From Cynocephalus volans (taxonomy: Eukaryota > Chordata > Mammalia > Dermoptera > Cynocephalidae), in the NCBI RefSeq assembly GCF_027409185.1, contig NC_084469.1, forward strand, positions 103,603,835 to 103,667,834: a DNA stretch of 64,000 nt. Reading direction: 5' to 3'. Under the pieces are notes generated by a model. That model was not told where the DNA came from. It ran no database searches and worked only from the letters and a program-made list of their open reading frames with translations. The position numbers and the translations under genes were made by a program. Shown here one piece after another: positions 47,560-60,000 of this stretch; within the stretch, counting starts at the first letter, position 1; every line of letters begins with the position of its first letter.

Positions 47560-48078
47560 AGGACACCGACCCCACCATTGGGAACCCGGATCTAAACCCA
47601 CAGCACCCGGAGTCCGAGGCCGAAGGCTCCAGGGCCGGATCTCAGGGGCCAGACGGGCTGATTCGGTACCTCACTCCCGTGCTCCCGGGGTGGACCGCAG
47701 ACCTCCTAGGCCGCTTCCCCTCGTGGGCCCCCCTCCCACCACCAACCCAAGAACTCGTCCCGCCTCCCCAGCTGAGCCAGAAACCAATCGGGTCGCAGAT
47801 CTGCTGTCCCTCCCTCTTAGGTATTGACTAATCGATTAGCAGAAATCCTCCTGCAATCCCGCCCCCTCGCCGGGCTTATCCAATTGCACCGCTGCTGCTA
47901 AGAGCTGCGGAAGCGGGAAGGCGCCAATGAGGGGTCGGTTACCTCGGCGGGGGCGGAGCTAAAATGCCGGCCACACCCCTCTCTGTGACTACCCTCAGCC
48001 TCCGCGCGTTTTGATGCGATGGTGTCCCCACGGAACCAAATTTCAGCGTCACGCTGGGGATTGGCTTCGCGGTCCCTG
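47560..48078. promoter_or_regulatory. Bidirectional CpG promoter of TMEM205 and CCDC159
   Basis: GC-rich, CpG-rich block between two divergent genes. It has four CCAAT/ATTGG boxes (47784-47788, 47880-47884, 47924-47928, 48060-48064 reversed) and a GC box (ggcgggggcggagc near 47947), and no TATA box. This is the usual layout of NF-Y-dependent bidirectional promoters. Exact start sites cannot be read from sequence. Confidence 0.7.
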
Positions 48079-51000
48079 ATGGGAGAACATGAACAGGTGG
48101 TATGTGGTAGGTGGGGGTGGAAGGGGTTCGGGGGCCTGGAAGTCACAGGATCCACCGCCGGGGGCGGGGCACATGCCGATGACCCCGCCCCCTTCTCCAA
48201 AGAATTCTCTCGGGAGGGACCGCGGAAGAGACAACTGAGGGGGGAGGGGAAGGGGGAGGAGGAGGCACGATTGGGGACCTGCCTGCAGTTGGTGCTCAAA
48301 AACGCCTCTTCATTTCTCCCTCCAAGCCTCCTAGGGATCCCGTGGTCCCCAAATCCCAGGTTTTCAGCGTGACATTCAAGAACAAACGCTGAGCTCCCCA
48401 TTACTGTATGCCAGGCACTGCCATGGGTTAATTTACATAATCTCACCACCCAGAGAAGTGTGTACTATGACATCCCATTTTTATACTTGGGCACACTAAA
48501 GCATGGAGAAGTTCAGTAACTCTTCCAACACCACACAGCTGAGGAGGGACAGACCAACAGCCGGAGAGTCTCCTTGCTTAACCGTCATGGTCTACTGCCT
48601 CTGGAAGTGAGGACCTCCCTGAGGTAGTGACTCTTGAAAGGGTAGCCTAGAACATTTCAGGCAGAATAACTTCACAACACAGGGTGGGTGTGAAGATCCA
48701 GTGAATACTTGGGGGGTATCCAGCACTCAATTAGGTGCTCAGAAATAATAAGCCTTAAAAAGGATTAAGGAAGATTTAACAGAGGATATGCTGAGTAGGG
48801 TTTTGAAGGGTGTGTAGGAGTTTTCCAGACAGATGGCCAGGAGAAGGACACCAGGCAAAGGGCCCAGCAAGGGCCACAGAAGAGAAAGATCAAGAGAGTT
48901 TGGGGAACTGAGAGTGTGGCCCAGGGCAAGGTGTCCTTCACCTGGAAGTTTTTCCAGGCAGACCTGCCCCGGTTTTTCCATCTGTGTCAGCCCTGGAGTG
49001 GGAAGGGGCCTGAATGTGAGACCCAGAGCTGAGTTCTTTCCTATTCTCAGCCTCACCAAAAACAGGCCCAGGCCCCACTTCAGCTAATATTTATTGAATA
49101 GACATGCCTCTGCTGTTCACACTCTATGACTCCCATGTACCTGTGGGGCCAGGTCCAAATGCCTGTGCTTGGCCTTCAGTGCTTTACTTGAACTGCTCTG
49201 CTAACTACTGCTGCTTCCTCTTGGACCCTGCCTCAGCCATCCTGAATTTACAAGCACAGAGCACGTGGTTCCACACCTCCCAGCTTTTGCACGTGATGTT
49301 TCCTGCCATGAATGCCCTTCCTTTAAGGCCTGATATTAAGGTCCTTTTTTTCTTTGGGCTCTGCCTGGGCCTCATTTCTTTCTGTGAAGTCTTCTGAGTC
49401 CTTCTCACTGCCCAGTCCAATCCCTGGGACTGGAATCATCTTTCATCCAGCTTTGGTTCCTACCATAACTGAGAAGCCTTGTATTCAGGAATGAGGCCTC
49501 CCTGGGATGTTCTGGAGGGTCTTGGGGTGTTGGGACGTGGGGGCTGGTCTCAAAGCAACCCCTGTCCTCCCTACTCACAGCAACCCTCTTTTGGCCGGCC
49601 TGCCCCAGGACCCTGCCTATTCTGTGTCCTGCCACTACTTATCTCCCTCATCCTCCACCGTGTGTTTGCGTGCTAACCAGAAGAGTGACAAGTTCTGGGG
49701 TTCGTAGGGGGGCTGCTCTAGGGCTGGGGGACTGGGAGGGGTTGGGGGCACAAGGAGTGCTCTGAGCTGCCCCTCAAAGAAGCCCTCAACCCTAGGCTCT
49801 TCCTCGGACAAGACTTTGGGCTATAAGACTCACTGGTCCAGGACCCCAGAGCCAGAGACCTTGGGACCCACTGCTTCTGAGGACACAGTGAGGAGTGTAG
49901 ACTGGAGGCCAGGGTGGGGGTCAGGCCCTCGGTCACATGGGGCTACCCCCTTCCCCAATCCAGACCTGCAGAAGGAGTGCTGTAATGACCAGGACCTTTT
50001 GAAGAGGCATCACAACGTAGCTAAGGTCACCCCCACCCAGGAAACCCCTTCAGTCTGGGAAACCACTGTGATCTACCACTGGGGAACTAGGGAAGGGGCG
50101 GTGGGGCAGAGGGATTCTCATTAAAAACACTCACTGTGTATCCTCAGCACCTAGAACAGCACCCGGCACTCAGCAGGCCCTTGCTAAACGTCTTCGATGA
50201 ATGGATGAAGGAAAGAATGGAAGGAAAGTGAGGTTGTGTCTTTAGTGGCTTTTTGTCTGACTGTCTCTGGGTGTGACTTTGCTTGTGTCTGTGTGGCTGT
50301 GGTTGTGTGTTTTGGCCACTGTGTGTGGTTGTGTGTCAGGTGTTATTGACAGCCACTGCAGATGTCAACAGACGTCTTTTGCCCCTAAAGGGGAGGGCAG
50401 TTCCTGAGCCTAAGCTAGAGACGGGACTGGTGTTGGGTGGGAGCCAGGGCTCCACAGTTGTCTGTGGTTAGGGGCAGCCGGCAGACCTACATGCATATGG
50501 GACGAGCCACACAAGTGCACTTCTGAGCATATGCAGGCCAAGGGGGTCGCATGAATGTACCCAGAGGCAGCTTCACTGCACTCGTAGTTTGGGACACCCA
50601 GAACTCAGAAGACTCAACTCTTGTGCAATTCTCCAAACTGGGTTGGGGTGAGTGGGAAGGCAGCCCAGGGACAAATTTCCACTCCTCTCCTGTCCTCCTT
50701 CCCTAGAAGCCCTTGGAGACCATCTCTTCCAAAGTCAAAGGTGAGAACCCTCTTTCCCAGTGACACTGTGTGGGGAAGACCTGCCAGTTCTTACCTGATC
50801 CCTGCCCCAGCCTCAACAGGCCCTGTTCTGTAACTTTTCCCTGCCCCTCCCCTGCTCTGAGCCTCTGCTGACCTCTGCCCTGCCCTTGCCTGAGCCCAGC
50901 TCACTCTCACCTCTGCTCACAGCTAAGTCCACCATGATGATTCCTGACCCCCAGAAGCTCCTGCGATGTGAGCTGGAGTCACTCAGGAGCCAGCTACAGG

Positions 51001-54000
51001 CCCAGACCAAAGTAAGCCACCTTGGCCCTGCCCCCGGCAGCCTCTGTCCCTGTTCCTCCTCCCCCTCCCCCCACATTGATTTCCTCCAAACCCAGGTCCG
51101 ACCTCTTCCCCCAAGGCTTTTGAGTTCCTGAACCACTCTGTGACCATGTTGGAGAAGGAGAGCTGCCTGCAGCAAATCAAGATCCAGCAGCTTGAAGGTG
51201 AGGAACAGCCAGAGGTCAAGGCCCTGTCGGGGTCAGCTGGATCAAGCCAGAGTGAGAGACTTTTGGGGAATCTGGGTTCAAGATCAAGATCAGGCTTGAG
51301 GCTGGTCTTGTATGGGTCAGCCAGACCAGGCCTGGGTGATAGACATTGGGGAAATCTGGGTTTGGGGTCAAGGTCAGGCTGGAGGCTGGTCCTACCAGGG
51401 CCAGCTGGGTCAAGCCAAGGTGAGAGACATTGGGGAAATCGGGGTTCAGGGTCAAGGTCAGGCTGGAGGCTCATCCTATCAGGGCCAGCTGGGTCAGGCC
51501 AGGCGTGAGAGATGTTGGGGTAGTCTAGGTTCTGGGTCAAGGTCAGGCCATGGTTAGGGCAGGCTAGGTTCAAAGCTGGGCTCTGAACGAGGTCAGGGTT
51601 CAGTCCAGGCCCCACCCTCTCTGCAGAAGTGCTGAGCCCGTTGGGCCGCCAGGGAGAGAAGGAGGGGTCCAAGTGGGGCATGGAGCAGGGCCGGCAGGAG
51701 CTGTATGGGGCCCTGGCCCAAGGCCTGCAGGGGTTGCAGAAGACCCTGCGTGACAGTGAGGAGGTGCAGCGGGCCCGCACCACCCGCTGCCTGCAGCTGC
51801 TGGCTCAGGAGATCCGGGACAGGTGGGTGCAGGCGGGAGGGCAGCTGGGAGGCTGTGGGAGGGCAGGGAGGCCAGGAAGGGGAAACTGGGAGCGGAGCGG
51901 GGAGAGGAAAGTTGGAGAGGCCTGGATAAGGGGAACTGGGGATGGTGGAAGGCGTGGGGGACGAGAGGAAGGATGGGAGGCTTGGGGGATACAGGTGGCT
52001 AGGACGGGGGGTAGAGTGGGTGGCCAGAAGACAGGGAAGACAGGGAGCGGGAGGTCAGATGGGGGATGAGACCAGGGATCAGGAAGCTATGGGGTGGTGG
52101 GGAGATGGAGGCCAGGTGATGGGAAGCTGAGGGGGTGGAGAGGCTGAGAGAATTGGAGGCTGGAGGTCAGGAGAAGATGGGGCTGGGGGTGGGAGGTGGG
52201 GGGTAGAAGTAGGAGCGGGGAAAGTGGGCAGGCAGGTGGGGGAGGGGACAGAGCCTGGGGGGATGAGTAGTTGGATGATGGGGACATGGGAAGTGGGGGA
52301 GGACAGGGGCTGGGCAGGGAGCATGGGTCTAGGCTGCACTGTCCCCTCAGCAAGAAGTTCCTGTGGGAGGAGCTGGAGCTGGTGCGGGAGGAGGTGACCT
52401 TCATCTATCAGAAGCTCCGTGAGTGCCTAGAGCCCACAGCCAGGAGGGGCATCCTTCTGATGCCCCTGTGCCCCTGAGCCCTCTCCCTCCACAGAGGCGC
52501 AGGAGGACGAGATCTCAGAGAACCTGGCAAACATTCAGAAGATGCAGAAGACGCAGGTGAAGTGCCGCAAGGTGAGCAGAAAAGACGGGGACCCAGCAGG
52601 AAGAGAGGGTAAGGGGATCTCGGCCAGCCGCCACCATCAGACTGGAGCCTGGGTTCAAATCTCAGCTCTGACACTTACTGCTGTGTGACTGTGGGCAAGT
52701 CACTTCCCTTTTCTGGGCCTCAGTTTCCTCCTGCATATAATGGGCATAATGCTGATGCATCCCTCCCTGATCAGAGTAGCTGTGTTAGCTAGGTGTTAAG
52801 CACTTTGAATGTGGGCTGGCATATAATAAGTGCTATGTAGCAGTCACCTTTTGCCATTGTCATATTTATTGCTGTTGCTGTTCTCTCATGCCCCCTGGCC
52901 CCAGATCCTGAGCAAGATGAAGCAGCAGGGGTATGACACGTCTGCCTCGCCAGAGACCGAAGAGATGCCATTGGGAGGCAGTGGCTGCTGGAAAGATGAC
53001 CTCCAGAAGGAACTGAGTGACATATGGTGATGCCCAGCCCCCAATCTGACCTCTGACTCTTGACCTTCATCTGACCCTTTCCCCCCAACTGGATCTGGCA
53101 CTGACCACCAGAACCTGGAGCCCATCTGAATCCAGACCTCTCCCCCTGGGGTTCACTTACACCACAGCCCCCCTGCCCTAGCACTGCTGCTGTCCCCACC
53201 CTGAGCAATCTGAGTCTCCCGGCTCCCCCATCTCTCCATCTCCCTGCAGGTCTGCTGTGCACGTGCTGCAGAACTCCATCGACGGCCTCGCCATATCCTC
53301 GGGGGCTCGCCACAGGGTCTCAAGCCTCAGGGGTGAGGGGGAACTGAGTATTGCTCAGGGGTGGGAGGTTATTCTCCAGCTCCACTTATGGGGGTCATAT
53401 ACAGAGGTCCTATTTGGGGGTCACATCTGTTGGGTCTTATTCTGTGGTCGCATTAAGTAATGTTTTGGGATTGAATTAAGGAGTCACTGGAGGATCATCC
53501 AGCAATCACTCAGGTCACTGGGATCTCTTTTTTTTTCCTCCCCCCTACTTTTTTTTTTTTTCTTTTTGTAGCTGGCTGGTAAGGGGATCTGAACCCTTGA
53601 TCTTGGTGTTATAATACTGTGCTCTAACCAACTGAGGTACCAGGCCAGCCCTACTGGTATCTTTTTTTAAGGGTTAATAGGGTAAAATTCAAGGGTGGTT
53701 GAAGTCATAATTTCGTGTCACTTTGGGTAACATTTAAGAGATGTGGTGGTCATGATCAATGACCTCTGAGGTATAAAATCAAGGAACATTAGGCTTATAT
53801 TTGGAGGTTACTGGAGGGTCACATTCAGGGTTCGTGCATGAAGAGCCAGAATTTCCCCCGTCCTGCAGGCAACAAGGGGCACCGGTGCCTGACCCCTCCA
53901 CTCCGCTCCTGGGACTCGGACTCCGACTCGGACCCGGACCTTTCCCAGCCACCTTTCACCAGGAACCGCTCCTTCCCAGCCGGTGGGTCCTCCCCATTCA

Positions 54001-54143
54001 TTCCTCTCCTGACCTGCCTGCCCTTGACTCCCACAGTATAGATCCTCAGGCAGTCCCAGCTCCCAACCTGGTCCCTAACCTGCAGCCCTGGAGTCCCCTG
54101 GGCTAGGCCAGACCTTGATCCGCGCCCTCTCTCCACAGCTTGA
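48079..54143 (+). CDS. CCDC159: Coiled-coil domain protein CCDC159
   Basis: Small coiled-coil protein, function poorly known, largely testis-expressed as far as I recall. Solid exons: 50707-50740, 50923-51011, 51116-51197, 51627-51822, 52351-52418, 52495-52571, 52905-53026, 53250-53332, 53869-53982, 54139-54143; phases agree throughout and give 289 residues. Likely 5' exons: 48079-48096 (MGEHEQ), 49780-49887 (KPSTLGSSSDKTLGYKTHWS) and, less sure, 49972-50025. Heptad-rich segments: KLLRCELESLRSQLQAQTK, EKESCLQQIKIQQLE, FLWEELELVREEVTFIYQKL. The C-terminus has an acidic Ser-Asp run (SWDSDSDSDPD) and ends RNRSFPAA; the final exon codes only the last base pair and the stop. It shares a promoter block with TMEM205. 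Upstream splice choices are the weak point. Confidence 0.9.
48385..48560 (+). mobile_element. MIR fragment
   Basis: gccaggcactgccatgggtt and aacaccacacagctgagga; CCDC159 intron 1. Confidence 0.65.
49085..49440. mobile_element. Old LINE/L2-like remnant
   Basis: Begins taatatttattgaatagaca and continues with L2-like text (ttgcacgtgatgtttcctgc); CCDC159 intron. Confidence 0.45.
50125..50215 (+). mobile_element. L2 LINE end
   Basis: cctagaacagcacccggcac, ending ttcgatgaatggatgaagga. Confidence 0.7.
51205..51560 (+). repeat. 84-bp VNTR, about four copies, in a CCDC159 intron
   Basis: The word gagagac/gatagac recurs at 51254, 51338, 51422 and 51507, spacings 84, 84 and 85 bp. The unit contains ggtcaaggtcaggctggagg. 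It begins right after the donor of exon 51116-51197 and the frame from that exon stays open through it. Confidence 0.92.
51823..52340 (+). repeat. G/A-rich low-complexity intron
   Basis: Degenerate words such as ggaggcttgggggat and ggtgggggagg fill this CCDC159 intron; no gene on either strand. Confidence 0.6.
52640..52830 (+). mobile_element. MIR
   Basis: gttcaaatctcagctctgac and ttttctgggcctcagtttcc; well preserved. Confidence 0.8.
53527..53652 (-). mobile_element. CYN-type SINE, monomer
   Basis: Reversed monomer (gatctgaacccttgatcttg, ending ggtaccaggccagccct) in the CCDC159 intron before exon 53869. Confidence 0.88.
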
Positions 54144-54184
54144 GCAGCAGGGACTGCTCTCCCTGAAGACCCCTCCAGAGAGAA

Positions 54185-54190
54185 AATAAA
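54185..54190 (+). terminator. CCDC159 polyadenylation signal
   Basis: AATAAA 41 nt after the stop codon; 3' UTR of about 60 nt. Confidence 0.8.
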
Positions 54191-54529
54191 CTAGCCGAGA
54201 CCCTCCTCCACGCCTGGACTGTCGCCCCTGCGGCTTCTTGTGCCTAGGAATCCCCACCCTCTAATTTACCCCTCAGTGTTGGAGAGAGTGCAGAGACCCC
54301 GGGGGCGGTTTGGGATGTGCAGGGCTAGGCACTCTAGAGTCAGGGGACAGCGTGAGGCCAGATTTAGTATATGACAAGGTCGGGGATCAGTCTGTCCAAA
54401 TCTGAGTGACCAGGCAGGCTTTTCCACACTGGTCGCAGAGCCTGCCTTTCTGTGGGCCCTGGCGATCCGATCCGCTGCCGCCGCTCATTACCCAAATGGG
54501 GAAACTGAGGCTCAGAGACGGAGGGGCGC

Positions 54530-54870
54530 GGCATAGGGCCATACTCTGAAGCCCCGCCCTCCTCTTCCCCTCAGTGCGCCCCACCGCAGGGTCCTCCAGC
54601 TCAACCTCCACACGCCCCGCCCCCAAGAGCAGCCGAGGCCCCGCCCCGCTAATGAGACGCCGAGAGGCCCCGCCTCACGGGCTATGCAAATGAGGCTCCA
54701 GAGGCCCCGCCCCCCGTCCGCAGCGGAGTCTGCGCGGCGCGGCGGGGCCCGGCCGACGGCGTCTCGGTCTCCGGGTCCGCCCGCCCGGCCAGCTGTCAGT
54801 CTGTCCGTCCCGCCGCGCCGGGGCCGTCGGGCGGAGCGGGGGCCCAGACGGCGGCGGCGGCCTAGATCTG
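54530..54870 (+). promoter_or_regulatory. PLPPR2 CpG-island promoter and untranslated exon 1
   Basis: CpG-dense block with repeated GC boxes inside gaggccccgcc (about 54632, 54664, 54698) and an octamer ATGCAAAT at 54684-54691. A splice donor (cctagatctg then gtgagg) at 54871 marks the end of the likely non-coding first exon, whose partner acceptor is at 56994. The promoter starts only about 350 bp after the CCDC159 poly(A) signal. Confidence 0.7.
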
Positions 54871-55074
54871 GTGAGGGGCGGAGCTTGGGGCGCCCCCTCA
54901 CCCCCTCTCGCGGGCTTACGACCCTCGGTCTGCCGGGGCCTCGATTCCTGCAGGTCGGGTCCCTCCGGGTCCAGATCAGGGAGGGGGAGGGGAGGCAGCG
55001 AGCTGGGGCTTGGGGGCCGGGCTGGGGGAGGGGAGCGTGAGGAGGGGACCCTGGCTGATGAGCCAAGCGATGAT

Positions 55075-55870
55075 GGCTGTGGGTGCCTGTGATTGTGCGG
55101 TTGTCATTGTGTGTCAGTGTGTGGTTGTGTGACTGTTATGTATGGTTGTATGACTGTGATTGTGTGACTTCAGGGGTCCGCGGGTGTGTGCGTGCGTGAC
55201 TGTGTCTCCAGTGACTGTCATTGTGTGGCTGTCACTGTGGGTATCACTCTGATGGTGTGTGTGTGTGTGTGTGGCTATGGTGTTGTGGCTGCTATTGAGT
55301 GGCTGTGTGACTGCCATTACTGTGAGTGGCTGTCTTGGTGTTTGGATGGTTGTGTGCATGTGACTGTCATTGTGTGGCTGCTGTTTTCTGTTCATTCTGA
55401 TGTGGAAGGACTGCTTTTGTGTATTGGCGTGTTTCTGTGATCGTGCGCCTTTCTTGTGTGGCTGTGTAGCTGTGTGTGAGACTGTGTCATGATCCATGTA
55501 TGTGCCTTGTGTGGCCATGTGGCTTGGTTGTAGATGGCACCATCTCTCCTATGACCATCAGTGTGGCTGAGAGACTGTTAATGTGTGCGGCTGTCATCGA
55601 GTGCCTTGTAATTGGGGGCGTGACTCTGTGACCCCCATTGTGTGTAGTGGCTCTCTTTGGTGACTCTAAAGTGTGTTGGCAGTTCTGAGTAGATGTCCCT
55701 GACTGTGGTGGGGTGAGGGCTTGTGTGGGGCTGTATGTGGGGCTGGGATGTGTTTAAGCTCTCCTGATGTGTCCCTCTATGTGTTTGTGGGGGGAGGGAC
55801 TTGTTTGATCTGTGTGGGAGTCTGTGACAGGCCGTGTGCACACTGTGTGTGTGTGTGCAGTTATGGATGT
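55075..55870 (+). repeat. Degenerate TGTG/ACTG-rich minisatellite
   Basis: Irregular tandem words such as tgtgtggctgtcattgtgtg and gtgtgactgt fill 800 bp of PLPPR2 intron 1. Confidence 0.8.
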
Positions 55871-55889
55871 TGGGCACCTGTCTGAATGA

Positions 55890-57006
55890 GCAGTCCTGTC
55901 TTGTTCACCACGAGGCTGGCATCCAGCATAGTGCCTGAAACTCAGCAGGCGCTAAGTCCTCATGGTGGGATGGATGGACAGACGCTGCTCCATGGTGTGT
56001 GTGTGTCTGTGGTGTTTGGGATGGAGGCTGTGGCTGGGTTGTGCACTCTGGGGCTGTCAGCGTGGGTAACTCTGTGGGCATCTGGGACCTCTGGCGACCC
56101 TAATGCTACATGTCACACCTCAGACAGAGTGAGCCTCGTGAATGGGGCACTGGACCCAGAGTGCCTACCCTCGCCTACCTGGGCCTCAGTTTCCACACCT
56201 GCGCAATGGGGGTGACCGTCGCTGCCCTGCTGGCCGCCAGGGGCGGCTGTGAGTCTGTGGGCGTGGCGGCGGCCTGTGGGAAGCCATAGGACGCTTTCAC
56301 AGGTGAGATGAGGCTGGGAGAATGGGTGTAAGCAGGTGTGACTGTTGACCCCGAAGCTCTGGGGACTGAAGTTGAACTGGGGGGAGGGGGGAGGAGAAAA
56401 GGGAGGCAGACGGGCTGGGAGGAGGGGGAGGAGGGCCTGGCTATCAGCCCACACCAGACACACAGCCCATGGGGACAGGGAGGGGCGCTCCGGGGGAGGT
56501 CGTGGGGAAAAGGGCTCAGGGGAGGAGGCTGGTGGAGATGGGGTTCCCCTGGGAAAAGAGGATGGCGTCCCCTAAAACATGATGGGGGTGGGGGCCTTTC
56601 TAAATGCCACGGGGGAGCGGCCAGCGTAAAGCTGGAAGAGTCTCTTCTGGGGAGAGGAAGGGGAAGGGGTCCTCCTGAAAGGCGTGGGGTCGAATCTTCT
56701 GTGCGGGCTGTAGAGGGAGGAGACCAATGCAGAATCTCTGAGGTCCCGGACACAAGCTGAGCCGGTGGGGTCAAGGGAGGCAGGCGTTTCCGATGGGCAA
56801 GGTCAGGGGCCAACAGGGCGGGACCTGGATTGCAGAGGCGAGGCCAGAGGTCAGGGGGCGGAGCCAAGGCTCCCCGTAGTCTTCGGGGCCAGGGGTGTAG
56901 CCAGAGGGCTCGGGGGTGGGACCAGGGTCGCGGAGACCAGCGCCTTCCCCGAGCCCCTGCCCTGGAGTTCCCGCTCCCTTGCCCCATCCCCAGGCCCGGC
57001 TTTCAC
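55890..57006. other. PLPPR2 intron 1, right half
   Basis: An L2-like end at 55893-55960 (gcatagtgcctgaaactcag), then G-rich unique sequence. No extra exon can be supported. Confidence 0.5.
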
Positions 57007-57007
57007 C

Positions 57008-60000
57008 ATGGCGGGAGGGAGACCTCACCTGAAGAGGAGCTTCTCCATCATTCCCTGTTTTGTCTTCGTGGAGGTGAGGACCCCAGTACCTCTCCCAGAC
57101 GGGGCGCACCTGTCTTCCTGTCTTTCTCTGTCTCTGTCTAATCTCAGTCTCCCTCGTCTTTGCCAGGTCTGTCCCTACCTGTACCTATTTCCCCATCTCC
57201 CTTCCTCCAATCCTGCAGTCTCTCTCCCTGATCTCTCCTGTCTCCCTGGGGTCTCTGTTGCTGTCCCCTTCCTCTTGAGAAGTGGCTGAAAGCTAGGGAC
57301 TCAGAAGAGGCAGTCCCTAGGTTCCAATCCCACTCTGTCCCATCCGAACTGTGGGGCTCAGGAGCTCTCGTTTCCTCCTGAGCCTCAGCTTCCTCATCTG
57401 TAAAATGGGCATAACTAGAGTCCCTCTCTCTCCTACGGCTGTTATGAAGGTAAAATGTATTAACTCATGGAAGAGGCTTGGTATGACACCCTGCCCACAG
57501 TAAGGATTATACCTGCAGTATCTGATAGTAGATCTACTATTATTTCTTTCTCTGTTGGTCTGAACCTCTACCACCCACTGTCTGTCCATCTGTCTGTCTC
57601 TGTCTCTCTGGTCTGAGTCTTGGCCCTGTTCTCTCTCTCTCTCTTCCCCCATTCCCCATCTCTCTCTCTTTCCCCTTGTCTTGGTCTTTCTTCATCTTCC
57701 AGTGTCTCTCTAACACCACTTCTTACCATCTCTGTGTCTCTGTGGCCTCAGCTGGGGCCCTGATCCTCCTCTCTTCTCTCTTTGCCTCTCCCCCCTCCCC
57801 CATCCGGGCTGGGCTGCAGTCGGTGCTGCTGGGTGTCGTGGTCCTGCTAGCTTACCGCCTGGAGTTCACAGACACCTTCCCCGTGCACACCCAGGGATTC
57901 TTCTGCTATGACAGTACCTACGCCAAGCCCTACCCGGGGCCTGAGGCTGCCAGCCGAGCACCTCCTGCACTCATCTATGCCCTGGTCACTGCTGGGCCCA
58001 CACTCACGGTGAGACTATGGGGGTCGCCTTGGTCAGACCGTGGGGAGGACCTCCCAGGAGGCAGGAGGGCCAGATGGGAGTAGGTGGAGAGCTGCGCTTG
58101 AAGGCCAGGAAGACCCTGCAGATCCTCTTCTCTTGGTCTTGCCCACAGATCCTGCTGGGGGAGCTGGCACGTGCCTTTTTCCCTGCACCGCCTTCAGCCC
58201 TCCGCACCATTGGGGAGAGCACCATCGTGTCCGGGGCCTGCTGCCGCTTCAGCCCCCCGCTGCGGAGGCTGGTCCGCTTCCTGGGTGAGCCTCATGGTAA
58301 TGGGGGTGGGGTGGGGTGCAGAGGCCAAGAGACATGGACCCAGTTGAGCCATAATAAGAATTCCAATGGGAAGGAGGAGGGCCTAAAATTGCCATGATGG
58401 GGACTTTAGGGGACAAAGAGGTCTCAGGCCAGACATAATGGAGATTCCAGGGACATGGATGGGGCCTAACCCAACCATGATGGCAACTGTAGGAGAAGGG
58501 CCCAAAAATGCCAAAAGAGGAGTCAAGTGGAAACGAAAGACACAGGCACAGGCCAAACACAATGGGCCCCGTGGCAGGGAGATGATACTTCGGTTGTGAT
58601 TTAAATGGGGTCCCAGCCACAACTGGTGGCCATCGGGAGGTGGGGAGCAGAGCTCATTTGTAATAGTGGCCCCAGTGGCAGAGAACTGGGGATCCAGCTC
58701 TGGCTTGTTAGTGGCCCCAGGAGAAGTGATCGACTCAGTAATAGCGGGTTCAGGAGCAGATATAAAGAGGCCCAGAAATGCCATTAGGGTGATCCTAGGA
58801 GGTCCCAGGCATGGGCCCAATCCTGATGCAGCGATGGTGTTGAGGGGTCCCAGCCCAGCTATAATGAGGTTCCAAGGAGGGGCCCGCTCCTGATATGTTA
58901 GTTATCCCAGAGGGACGCACAAGCCAGATGTGCTGTAATGAGGGGCCCACGGACAGGAAGCCCAGAGTGCCATCGTCGTGGTCCCAAGGGAAGGGGGACC
59001 TTGGCCCAGCTATAGTGGGGTTCCAGGTGGCTTTTAATGGTGGTCACAGTAACAGAGAGATAAGAGGCCCAATGGAACCATAAGGGGCTCTCAGGAAGAA
59101 GGCCCAGAGCATGAACCCCCTCTCCTACACCACCCCCAGGGGTCTATTCCTTCGGCCTCTTCACCACGACCATCTTCGCGAACGCGGGGCAGGTGGTGAC
59201 CGGCAACCCCACGCCGCACTTCCTGTCAGTGTGCCGCCCCAACTACACGGCCCTGGGCTGCCCACCGCCCTCGCCTGACCGGCCGGGGCCCGACCGCTTT
59301 GTCACCGACCAGGGCGCCTGTGCCGGCAGCCCCAGCCTCGTGGCCGCCGCACGCCGCGCCTTCCCCTGCAAGGACGCGGCCCTCTGTGCCTACGCGGTCA
59401 CCTACACGGCGGTGAGCCCCGGGAGCTGCGGGGTCGGCAATGGGGGCGCTGGCTGGACGGCGGCCAGTGAGCCGGAGGCCACAGGGGCTGGAGACTCGGA
59501 TTCCTCCCTGGCGTGAGATCACGCCCCGGTGCTGTGACACCGCCCCTAGGGCAGAGTCTCCCCTTGTGGGCTCTGGCTCCTCCCCTCAAACTCTAGCCAC
59601 GCCCCCGAGCCTGAGTTCATTGCTGTGTCCATTGACTTTACCCCTTGGTGTCTGGCCGCGCCTCCTGAGCCAGTAATGCCACGCCCAAGGGAAGCTGTTG
59701 GCTGTACCCTATGGGATTAGGACACTGTCCCTGGAGCGCTGGACTCCGAATCCCTGGAGCCCAGCCAGGTCCCCGTGATGATACAGGCCCTGGATATTGG
59801 TTGGGAGATGAAGCGGGTGCGTTTTAACTCTGTCCCCTGAAGCCCTCCCCCCTCCCCTGGGAGCCTTGTCCCCGCCCCTTGTTGCCCTGGCTACACCCCT
59901 TACTCTTGACTGCGCTTGGACTTCTCACTATGTCCCCTGCATTTCCCTGGTCGCACCCCGTTGCTTTGACGCCTTTTTCTGGCATCTGGGATTATCCTCC

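Noticed and set aside
50983-51783. 266-codon minus-strand frame with repeated DLDPEPRFP units
   Set aside because: Antisense reading of the 84-bp VNTR and CCDC159 exons; the sense strand explains the conservation.
54512-55066. 184-codon minus-strand frame
   Set aside because: Lies over the PLPPR2 CpG promoter; stop-poor because of GC content.
56175-56987. 270-codon minus-strand frame
   Set aside because: G/C-rich intron of PLPPR2 read in reverse; proline-rich low complexity, no splice context.
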